This document shows positions 1-6,986 of a DNA stretch of 64,000 bases, in pieces. The translations under genes were made by a program, and so were the position numbers. The notes under the pieces were generated by a model. That model saw only the letters and a program-made list of their open reading frames with translations, was not told the DNA's origin and did not search any database. The stretch is taken from NCBI RefSeq assembly GCF_004014805.1, contig NZ_ATDN01000005.1, positions 62,001-126,000 on the forward strand, written 5' to 3'. Origin of the DNA: Mycolicibacterium elephantis DSM 44368. Its GTDB lineage: Bacteria > Actinomycetota > Actinomycetes > Mycobacteriales > Mycobacteriaceae. Each line of letters starts with the position of its first letter. Positions within the stretch are counted from its first letter, which is position 1.

Positions 1-200
1 GCGAGGATGACCGGTTTGAACAACGCATCGACGTCGGCGATCTTCACGCGGATCGCGCTGCCGGGCTTGTCGCTGATGCGGTAGGCGGGCAGCTCGCCGC
101 TGGCGACCTTCTCGCGAAGCGAGAACACCGAGAAGCCGGTGCGCACGGCGGCGTCTTTCAGCGAAATGAAATGTGGTGTGGCGGTTGACCTGGCACTCAC
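1..200 (-). CDS. Excisionase / MerR-like helix-turn-helix protein, 3' end missing
   Basis: The gene runs off the left edge. The visible 66 residues include the stretch ISLKDAAVRTGFSVFSLREK, followed by SGELPAYRISDKPGS and RVKIADVDALF. This is the pattern of a short winged-HTH excisionase/MerR-type DNA-binding domain, which for this class would mean directing excision or regulating the element. The start is a GTG at 198-200, chosen because a GGAG sits seven bases upstream. The gene lies just downstream of the integrase on the same strand. The 176-bp gap between them (201-376) contains GTGAGT-rich direct repeats and probably the promoter for this gene. Confidence 0.7.
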   Translation of the reverse strand, partial: MSARSTATPHFISLKDAAVRTGFSVFSLREKVASGELPAYRISDKPGSAIRVKIADVDALFKPVIL

Positions 201-376
201 TGTGTTACTCCGTCGTCTGGTGACGATCCCCACGGCGTGTGAGTATGAGTGCGATTGTGAGTGTGAGTTGGTCGGGGGCTATGACCGTAGCGACCAGCAT
301 AGCGTAGGCAGAGCACGGCTGCGTATAGCTATCACCAGATCAGCGAGAACCGCTGCTATTGAGCCCCAATTCACAA

Positions 377-1585
377 CTACGACGAAGTCGGCGAACTACC
401 AACATCTTTCGGCGCACGGTCATCCAGCGCGGCCAACGCCGACAGTCGGTCGGCGAGCGCAGCCGCACGCCCTTCGGCGACGTGCTGATACCGCATGGCC
501 GTGTTGGGCGACGTGTGGCCCAACCGGGCCATTAGCTCGCGCAGCGTCGCGCCGGTCTGGGCGTAGAGCACGCCTGCGCAGTGCCGCAGATCGTGGAAGT
601 GCAACTGCGGTTTGCCGATTGCGTCACGCGCAGCTTCCCACGCCGAGCGGAACCGCTTCTCGCCCGCGAACGACCCGGTGCTCGGCTCGGTGAATAGCAG
701 CGCGTCATCGGCGTCCGCGACGTGGCGCTGTAGATGCTCCACGACGGCGGGCCGCACATGCGGCGGCACCGCCACCGCCCGGCGCGACTCGGGCGTTTTG
801 GTCGGCCCGACTTCGTAACGGCCATCCCGGTACGTCACCGCTCGCTCGACGCGCACCATCGAGCCGTCTACGGCGACGTCGCAGCGGCGCAGCGCGAATA
901 TCTCGCCCTTGCGCAGCCCGCACCACCCCGCGAGCACCACCGTCAGTCGTAAATCGTCGGGCATCTTGTCGGCCAGCTCGGTGAGCGCGGCGGCGTCGAG
1001 CAGCACGACGCTGCGCTTCGTCTGCTTCACCTGCGCTGCGCCCTTGATCCGGCAAGGGTTGCGCTCGACCAGCTCGTCGGCGACGGCGGTGTTGAAGATT
1101 GCGTTGAGCAAAGCGTAAGCCTTGGCGTTGCGCGATTCGTGCTCGCTGCCCAGCCCGGCGAACCACGTCCGCACGGTCTCGGGCGTGATCTCGGCCAGTG
1201 CGTGATCGCCGAGCGCCGGAATGATCAGGCTGTCGAGCTGGGACTGATAGAGATCGCGCGTGCGCCGGGCCAGCTTCGTCTTGTTGTCGAGCCATGTCGT
1301 GCTGTAGCTGTGCAGCGTCAGCTTCTCGGCCTGTCGGCGGGCGGCACGCTCAGCGGGCGGTGCCCAGGTGCCGGGATTGCGCCGGTCCAGCTCGATCAGC
1401 TCGCGCTCGTCCTCAAGCCACGCGACCGCGCTCGACTTCGTCGGAAACGTCGCGGGCGCGTTGTAGACGACCCCGTTGTGCAGATACCCGGCTTGCCACC
1501 GCCCGCTCGCCCGCTGACGCAGTCGCCCGAACTGACGCCGGGTGCGCTCGCCGACGGGCTTCGTGGGCGACTTCGGACGTGGCAT
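377..1585 (-). CDS. Tyrosine recombinase (phage-type integrase)
   Basis: A 402-residue site-specific recombinase. The N-terminus (about 20-75) looks like an arm-binding AP2-like domain, residues 90-175 a SAM-like core-binding domain, and about 195-385 the catalytic domain. The catalytic set is complete: R225 (in GLRKGEI), K263 (in TKTPESRR), H331 and R334 (HDLRH), H357 (in GH) and the nucleophile Y366 (in MRYQH). The enzyme should therefore be active. It lies about 150 bp from the tRNA-derived junction, as expected for an integrase beside its attachment site. GC and codon use do not differ obviously from the host, so the element is probably adapted to mycobacteria. Confidence 0.93.
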   Translation of the reverse strand: MPRPKSPTKPVGERTRRQFGRLRQRASGRWQAGYLHNGVVYNAPATFPTKSSAVAWLEDERELIELDRRNPGTWAPPAERAARRQAEKLTLHSYSTTWLDNKTKLARRTRDLYQSQLDSLIIPALGDHALAEITPETVRTWFAGLGSEHESRNAKAYALLNAIFNTAVADELVERNPCRIKGAAQVKQTKRSVVLLDAAALTELADKMPDDLRLTVVLAGWCGLRKGEIFALRRCDVAVDGSMVRVERAVTYRDGRYEVGPTKTPESRRAVAVPPHVRPAVVEHLQRHVADADDALLFTEPSTGSFAGEKRFRSAWEAARDAIGKPQLHFHDLRHCAGVLYAQTGATLRELMARLGHTSPNTAMRYQHVAEGRAAALADRLSALAALDDRAPKDVGSSPTSS

Positions 1586-1670
1586 GGCCGTCTCCTATTT
1601 GGGCAACAAGCGGGCAATAGCGAATCTAAACCATCAGCACAGAACCTCACACAGCCTCAAGGGTTATTTC

Positions 1671-1711
1671 TGCTGCTCACGCAGCTCAGAGCCGCTTTTT
1701 GCTGCTCACGC
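1671..1711. repeat. Direct repeat pair, candidate integrase arm-type sites
   Basis: TGCTGCTCACGC occurs at 1671-1682 and again at 1700-1711, 29 bp apart. The pair lies between the integrase start and the tRNA fragment in a relatively AT-rich stretch. Arm-type binding sites of lambda-like integrases are short direct repeats placed like this beside the core site. The role is inferred; the repeats are seen directly. Confidence 0.45.
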
Positions 1712-1739
1712 TGCACAAACGATTGTAGCCGTCAGCTAC

Positions 1740-1760
1740 TTCGAATCCTGCCGGGGGCAC
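1740..1760 (+). other. Attachment site: 3' fragment of a tRNA gene (attR-type junction)
   Basis: The sequence begins with the canonical T-loop TTCGAAT, followed by CCTGC (3' strand of the T stem) and CGGGGGC plus A, which fits the 3' strand of an acceptor stem and a discriminator base. No D-arm, anticodon arm or 5' acceptor strand lies to the left, so this is only the 3' end of a tRNA. An acceptor stem starting GCCCCCG and a T stem GCAGG/CCTGC fit a mycobacterial tRNA-Arg; I recall such a tRNA but cannot confirm the isoacceptor. This is the expected core of an att site next to an integrase. Confidence 0.72.
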
Positions 1761-1940
1761 AACACCGAAAACCGGCCGTGACGAGGCGAGGTAGGCCACT
1801 TCCCACCGCCATGGCGGCGGGGGCACAGCCATCCTTCAACCATCTCGGTCGTTCGCTGTCACGTCGGATTCTTTATTCGCCCTCGTCAGGCGTCGTCGTC
1901 ACCAGATTTGGGACCAATCTGCCGAAAATCCCAATACATG

Positions 1941-1951
1941 CTACTCAGTAG
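1941..1951. promoter_or_regulatory. Palindrome upstream of the flavoprotein gene, possible operator
   Basis: CTACTCAGTAG is a perfect 5-1-5 inverted repeat 58 bp before the start at 2009, within a short AT-richer promoter-like stretch. Size and position fit a TetR-type operator, but no regulator gene is adjacent and the motif matches none that I know. Confidence 0.25.
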
Positions 1952-2008
1952 GTTAGTTTCGGCCTCGGGTCCGGCCAAAGTCGGCTGGTCTGGGACGGAA
2001 GGTGGAAG

Positions 2009-3655
2009 ATGCTGGAGAGTGCAACAACCGTCGAACCATACGATCTGGTGGCAGTGGGCTCAGGTGCTGGCGGCCTCACCGCCGCGATCACGGTGGCTGA
2101 ACACGGCGGCCGCGCGATCGTCGTGGAGAAGGACTCGTGTCTAGGTGGCGTGACGGCCCTGTCGGTCGGTCAGATCTGGTTGGGGGCGAACTCGCTTGCT
2201 GCCGAGGCCGGGATCGCAGACAGCGTGGATGACGCGGTCGCCTATCTCGACTTCCTGGCGGGCGACCTGGGTGACCGCGAGTTGCGCCGGCGCTATATCG
2301 AAGATGGGTCGGAAGCCATCGACTTCCTGTACCAGAAGATCGGAATTCAGCTCTCCGTCATTCGGCGTCACCCCGACTACTGGTACCCGAAGGGGACTGG
2401 ATCCAAGGCGGAGGGCCGGTACTTGGAGGTCGCGACGTATGACCGGGAGCAACTTGGCCCGCTGGCGGAGAAGTTCAGGAAAGTAAATCCGTATGGCACC
2501 GATCTGATCAACACCGCAGACGTCGTCGAGGCTGACCTCGATGCAAGCAAAATCGAAGAAGCCATCAGGATTCACCAAAAGCGCGATGAACTGTGCGGTG
2601 GGGCGGCCCTTGCCGCCAGCCTTGTCGCCGCTGCCGCCGCGAGGGGAGTCCAACTTCGCACCGACACGCGCGCCGTCCGGATCGTCACGGATGGCGAAGG
2701 GCGAGTTGCGGGGGTCGAGGTCGAAGATCCGCAGGGTTCCGCGGTGATCCCCACCCGCGCTGTGCTGCTCGCAACCGGTGGATACGACTGGAACCCCGGG
2801 TTCGTCCAGACGTTCGAGCACAAGCCGTCGTTGCCGAGCATGGCGCCGCGAACTATCGAGGGCGACCATCTGATGATGGCCAGCGAGATCGGCGGCTGGG
2901 TGGATTCTGGACGGCCTTCGAGTACACCGTTGAACCTGGGCTTCCAGGTTCCCGGCGCCGAATATGACGGGAAGCCTCTCTACGAGAATATGGCCTCGCT
3001 GCGCCCCGGCGCGATCATCGTCAACGCCCGGGGGAAGCGATTTGCCGACGAGTCATTCTACCCGGATGTCAACGGCGCATACAACAACTTCGACGGCGGC
3101 GAGCAGAGGATGAGCAACAGTCCGGCGTGGCTGGTCTTCGATGCTAAGTACCTGCGTAACTACGGCTTTCAGACCTACCAGACGCTCAGGCCGGGAGAAG
3201 CCCTCCCCGGGGGAGTGGGCAACGTGGGCAAGGATCTGCCGGAGTTGGCCGTCGCCGCGGGGATCGACGCTTCCGGACTCGTTGAGACGGTGGAGCGCTT
3301 CAACGCCTTCTGCGCTCAGGGCGTTGACGAGGACTTCGGGCGGGGGACCATCCCATGGAGCCGGATGTATATGGGGGACTTGAGAGTTCAGCCGAACCCG
3401 CTGCTAGGACCGCTCACCGAAGGTCCGTTCTATGCCATCAAACTCACCCCGGTCGGCACGTCGATCGTCAGCGCGGGACTGAAGGTGGACGCCGCGGGAC
3501 GGGTGCTGAACGCCCGCGGAGGAACGGTGCCCGGCCTCTATGCGGCCGGAAACGCAGCAGCCCGTTCCGACGTCGTCGGCTACCAGAGTGGCATTGCCAA
3601 TATGAAGGGGATCCAACTGGGATACGTGGCGGGCCGAGACATCATGAAGGCCTGA
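2009..3655 (+). CDS. FAD-dependent dehydrogenase of the 3-ketosteroid delta1-dehydrogenase / fumarate reductase flavoprotein family
   Basis: A 548-residue flavoprotein. The N-terminal dinucleotide-binding fold shows DLVAVGSGAGGLTAA (GSGAGG near residues 17-22) and an acidic residue at the end of beta-2 (VVEKD). The FAD-binding C-terminal motif GTVPGLYAAGNAAA lies near residues 505-518. The length and overall pattern match the KstD / fumarate reductase / FAD-binding_2 group, which dehydrogenates steroid rings or reduces activated double bonds. I cannot assign the substrate: no steroid-catabolism genes are nearby and the KstD active-site tyrosines need an alignment. It is the first chromosomal gene after the att junction and converges on cotH with a 32-bp gap. 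Confidence 0.85.
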   Translation: MLESATTVEPYDLVAVGSGAGGLTAAITVAEHGGRAIVVEKDSCLGGVTALSVGQIWLGANSLAAEAGIADSVDDAVAYLDFLAGDLGDRELRRRYIEDGSEAIDFLYQKIGIQLSVIRRHPDYWYPKGTGSKAEGRYLEVATYDREQLGPLAEKFRKVNPYGTDLINTADVVEADLDASKIEEAIRIHQKRDELCGGAALAASLVAAAAARGVQLRTDTRAVRIVTDGEGRVAGVEVEDPQGSAVIPTRAVLLATGGYDWNPGFVQTFEHKPSLPSMAPRTIEGDHLMMASEIGGWVDSGRPSSTPLNLGFQVPGAEYDGKPLYENMASLRPGAIIVNARGKRFADESFYPDVNGAYNNFDGGEQRMSNSPAWLVFDAKYLRNYGFQTYQTLRPGEALPGGVGNVGKDLPELAVAAGIDASGLVETVERFNAFCAQGVDEDFGRGTIPWSRMYMGDLRVQPNPLLGPLTEGPFYAIKLTPVGTSIVSAGLKVDAAGRVLNARGGTVPGLYAAGNAAARSDVVGYQSGIANMKGIQLGYVAGRDIMKA

Positions 3656-3687
3656 GTTGTGCACGCTGAAGCACATCGGGGATCTCC

Positions 3688-5139
3688 TCAACGCCCTCCC
3701 CCGGCGACGGTTGAGCGCGCCCGGGCCAGTGCCGCGGCCCGGGCGGACAGCCACTTGTGCAGCGTATTCCGTTGCTCGGCAATCTTTTCGGTACTGAGTC
3801 CGGCGGTCACCGGCACCGTCTCGGCGATGTCGTCCAGCAGCGCGAGCGCCTGCCCGTCGGCGTAGATGGCGTCATAGAGCTCCCGGTACGCGGTGTCGTA
3901 GACCTCTTTGAAGGCCGCGCGGCCAGGAACCGTTCCTTGAGGATGTTGCCGCCGGGCTGCATCCCGTCCGGCGGGGCCCATCCCGGTGGGCGGTTCGAAG
4001 CCCGGCGGCGGTTTCAGCTCCAGCTTGTCGTGCGGGCCGAGGCCGGGATCGGCCATCATCATGGCCATATTCAGGTCCCAGGACAGCACCCGGAACCTCC
4101 GGTCGGCCAGGTCGTACCAGAGGTAGTAGTTCTGGCCCGGACCGGCCATGTCGTCGGCGTTGACCAACAGGTTCTGGGTGGCGGCGTAGCACGCCAGCGA
4201 TTCGAGGTCCACCCACTCACCTAGGCCGCGGGCGAATTCCTCGTCGTCGGCGCCGTTCAGCCACTCCAGGAAGTTGATCAGCGGCTGCAGGTTCCCGGTG
4301 TCGGCGGCGTTGATCTGCTTGAACTGCTCGGCATACGCCGACTGGTCGGGCCCACGGTACTCCAACTTGGACTTGACTCGGGCCTTGTACAGATAGCCGT
4401 CGGAGTCCAACAGGCCGTTGGCGTAGCCCTCATCGGGATGCTCGAGCACCAACCGGGTGGTGGTGTTGCCGTTGATCGAATAGGTGACGTAGCTGTAGCG
4501 CTGGGTGGGCTGGCCCGTCATCGCGGTCAGCGACAGCGCCTCGTTGAGCACCGGTGCGCCGGGGCGCACCGAGAGCTCGGTCCGACCTTGATAGCCACGG
4601 CCCTCGGCGTTCTCGTCGAAACTGACCAGCAGCGGCAGCGACGTCGGGTCGTCCGCGGACACCTTGGCCATTCCCGGGAACTCCCGCGGCGGCCCGCCAC
4701 CCGGGGGCCCGCCGGGTCCGGGGCCGGGGCCACCGGAGCCGGTGCGCCCCTCCCCCGGCTTGGCTCCGAAGTAGATGCCGCGCAGGCCCATCAACGTCGA
4801 ATTGCCCTTGATCCGCACGGCGACATCGCCGATGGCGGTGCCGTCGATGGTGACGTCGGCACTCACCCACTTCTTGTCGCCGTCGGCCTTGAATTGGGCG
4901 ACGATATCGTCGTACTCGGCCTCGCTGAGCTCGATGGTCAGCTCGTGCGGAACCGTGGGATCGAACAGATCGACTGTGCCGGCGATGTTCTCGGTGATCA
5001 CCGAGGTGATCACCGTCGGGTCACCGGTGATGTAGGGACGGATCCGGGCCTCGCCGAACACCAGTGCCACCACGGCGACGAAGGCGACGAACCCGGCCAC
5101 CCACTTCCAGTGCTGGCACAGCCGGCGCGGCAACCGCAT
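3688..5139 (-). CDS. CotH-family protein kinase-like membrane protein
   Basis: A 483-residue protein with an uncleaved signal anchor (about residues 12-29) and an extracytoplasmic CotH domain. CotH-type segments include VAVRIKGNSTLMG, a GLLDSDGYLYKARVKSKLEY block and the SWDLNMAMM segment. CotH proteins are atypical kinases that in Bacillus phosphorylate spore-coat proteins; the target in mycobacteria is unknown. It overlaps the DUF4956 gene by one base (TGATG). Between about 3918 and 3966 the frame encodes a low-complexity stretch, whereas a neighbouring frame encodes GMQPGGNILKERFL, which resembles the family sequence. This implies a +1 and a compensating -1 indel that replace about 16 residues; see findings. 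Confidence 0.85.
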   Translation of the reverse strand: MRLPRRLCQHWKWVAGFVAFVAVVALVFGEARIRPYITGDPTVITSVITENIAGTVDLFDPTVPHELTIELSEAEYDDIVAQFKADGDKKWVSADVTIDGTAIGDVAVRIKGNSTLMGLRGIYFGAKPGEGRTGSGGPGPGPGGPPGGGPPREFPGMAKVSADDPTSLPLLVSFDENAEGRGYQGRTELSVRPGAPVLNEALSLTAMTGQPTQRYSYVTYSINGNTTTRLVLEHPDEGYANGLLDSDGYLYKARVKSKLEYRGPDQSAYAEQFKQINAADTGNLQPLINFLEWLNGADDEEFARGLGEWVDLESLACYAATQNLLVNADDMAGPGQNYYLWYDLADRRFRVLSWDLNMAMMMADPGLGPHDKLELKPPPGFEPPTGMGPAGRDAARRQHPQGTVPGRAAFKEVYDTAYRELYDAIYADGQALALLDDIAETVPVTAGLSTEKIAEQRNTLHKWLSARAAALARARSTVAGGGR

Positions 5140-5816
5140 CAGATGTCGGTCTGGTCGTAGCCGGTCAGCACGGTCACCCGCTGGCCGGTGTTCACCGCGC
5201 TCAGCGCCGCGATCAGCTCGCTGCTCTTCTTGTTCTTCTTCAGCTGGGCGGTGTAGTACAGCTCGTTCAGCGCCCCGCTACGCACTGATTCGGTTGAGAC
5301 CAGCTCGAATTCGGAGCAGAACTGGATCAGGGTGTCCTCGACGCGGTCGGTGAACTCGGGGTCCGGCGGCACCTGCACCTTGACCACCTGGCGCTTGACG
5401 TCCAGCTTGAACATGTTGAACTTGTTCATGATCACCAGCACCAGGCAGATGGCGATGGTCGCGGCGACGGCCAGCGCGTAGAACCGGGTGCCGGTCGTCA
5501 TGCCGATCGCCATCACCAAGAAGACGAACCCGACGTCGCGGGTTTCCTTGATGGCGTTGCGGAATCGGATCACCGACAGCGCACCGACCAAGGCGAAGGC
5601 GCGGGCGATGTTGGAGCCGACGACCAGCATGATCACCGACACCACCATCCCGACCAGCACCAGGGTCTGCACATAGGACTGGCTGTAGGAGACGTTCTTG
5701 TGGGTGTAGCGGTAGACCCAGCCGATGATCATCGACAGCACCAACGACAACGCCAGCGACGCGATCACATCGAAGGTGCTGAAGATTCCGCTGAGGTCCT
5801 GCAGATTGATGGTCAT
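5139..5816 (-). CDS. DUF4956 integral membrane protein
   Basis: A 225-residue protein with about four predicted membrane helices in its first 135 residues (for example LALSLVLSMIIGWVY, LVLVGMVVSVIMLVV, and a VALVGALSVIRFRNAIKE-like re-entrant segment) and a cytoplasmic C-terminus. It matches the DUF4956 family, which is recurrently encoded beside VTC-domain and CotH proteins and may form a membrane unit with them. The ATG at 5816 is chosen because GGAG precedes it at about eight bases; a much longer open frame extends upstream but runs through the VTC gene in the wrong frame. The stop overlaps the cotH start by one base, so the two are translationally coupled. Confidence 0.85.
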   Translation of the reverse strand: MTINLQDLSGIFSTFDVIASLALSLVLSMIIGWVYRYTHKNVSYSQSYVQTLVLVGMVVSVIMLVVGSNIARAFALVGALSVIRFRNAIKETRDVGFVFLVMAIGMTTGTRFYALAVAATIAICLVLVIMNKFNMFKLDVKRQVVKVQVPPDPEFTDRVEDTLIQFCSEFELVSTESVRSGALNELYYTAQLKKNKKSSELIAALSAVNTGQRVTVLTGYDQTDI

Positions 5817-5908
5817 TGGTGATCTCCTGATCGAACTAGCGGGTCGGGCATCGCAAGTTCCGGGGCGCCCAGCGTGGAGCGCGGGGCCAGGCCGAAGGCC
5901 TGCACCGA

Positions 5909-6709
5909 TTAGCAGTACTTCGAGATCCGCACCACGGACATGTCGGTGCGGGCCAGCAGGTCGGTGATCCAGTAGGGCACCCGTTGGTTGGCCTTGACCT
6001 CCACGACCGCCAGCTTGGGCGGGATGATGAAGCGGTTCTCGGCGCCGGAGTCGAACCGGAAGTCGCGGTCGCGGCCGTGCACCTTGTGGTCGATGGTCAC
6101 CCGCAGCCCTAGGTCGGCGTCCCGGCCGATGAAGGCCTCGCGCAGGTAGCCGGTGGTGACGACGGGACGCAGATCCAGGTTCTGCACCAGGGTGCTCACC
6201 TCGTTGACGAATCCCTGCTGGGCCGGCGCGCAGTCCGGTTCGATCCGGTGGTCCAGCCAGTTCAGCGCCACCGCGTAGGGCAGTTCGATGCGCCGTTTCT
6301 GGGTCACCCGGTTGACCCGCTGCTTGATCTCGATCTGCACCGGGGTCTCGTCGGTGGAAGCCTCGGGTGCGCCGTACAGCCGCACCCGCAGGTGCGCCGG
6401 AACCGCAGGCCCTCAATCTTCTCCCAGTAGAACCGCAGGTCGGCGGTGTCGTAATAGACCGAGGTGACCGGGTAGCCGCCGTGCGGCGAGTACGGATTCG
6501 GTGTCCATGTGCCGGGCGAGTTCGGCGCGCAACTCCGGGACGCGCAGCTCGTCGACCAGGTATTTGATCTCGTACCGGTTGAAGGCGTGCATCTTGCTCG
6601 CCGTCTGTGCGTACCCGGCGGGCCGGGTGGGCACGTCCTCGAAGGCGGTCGCCCCGGCGTCCGTGTCGGTCGCCACCTCGGGGCGCCTGCGCCGCAGCCG
6701 TCCGAACAC
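5909..6709 (-). pseudogene. VTC-domain (polyphosphate polymerase-type) protein with two compensating frame disruptions
   Basis: The N-terminal part (from a GTG at 6709) contains HAFNRYEIKYLV, the opening of a VTC domain. The C-terminal part (from about 6385) contains VQIEIKQRVNR, a PPKLAVVEVKANQ-type strand and the terminal SVVRISKYC. The middle is readable only in another frame, as YSPHGGYPVTSVYYDTADLR followed by a WEKIEGLRFRR segment. Reading needs removal of one base in the T pair at 6497-6498 (GAATCC to GATCC on the gene strand) and addition of one base near 6391-6397. In the written frame a TGA at 6413-6415 stops translation. VTC domains make or bind inorganic polyphosphate. It is the first gene of the VTC-DUF4956-CotH operon. 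It could be a real pseudogene or an assembly error. Confidence 0.75.
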
Positions 6710-6986
6710 GCCCGATCCCGTCTTCTCTGCCGTCTCGATTTCGATGACTAGTAGAGCTAACAGGATGAACCTATGTGCCCGCTGTGTGCGGACTCGGTTA
6801 CGGCCCGCTGAGCTGCGGATTGCCGCCGGGCGTCGTGAGCAACGCCACTGCCCGGCCGGTTGAAATCAGAGTGAACAAAACGACCGTCCATGGGGCGATA
6901 CGTCGGCGTTCGTCCTCCGGCGCAGCGCCGCCGAGACCGGAATCTCACCGGTGGCGTCAACCCGGGGACATAGCATCCCGTCCGTG

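Larger units (their letters stand above)
1..1760. mobile_element. Right end of an integrated phage-like or ICE-like element (continues beyond the left edge)
   Basis: An excisionase-like HTH gene and a tyrosine integrase lie directly beside a 3' tRNA fragment at 1740-1760. That is the usual layout of an element inserted into the 3' end of a tRNA gene. The fragment reads rightward and is followed by chromosomal genes, so the element should lie to its left and the intact tRNA should be at the other end, outside the window. Only integration functions are visible, so I cannot say whether it is a prophage, an ICE or a satellite. Confidence 0.75.

Noticed and set aside
238..270. GTGTGAGT repeats between the integrase and excisionase genes, considered as a CRISPR or iteron array
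   Set aside because: Only two full copies with no regular spacers; at most promoter or Xis-binding repeats.
5139..6416. A 425-codon frame containing the DUF4956 protein plus 200 N-terminal residues
   Set aside because: The extra N-terminus is Arg/Gly/Ala-rich, out-of-frame translation of the VTC gene; the real start at 5816 has a ribosome-binding site.
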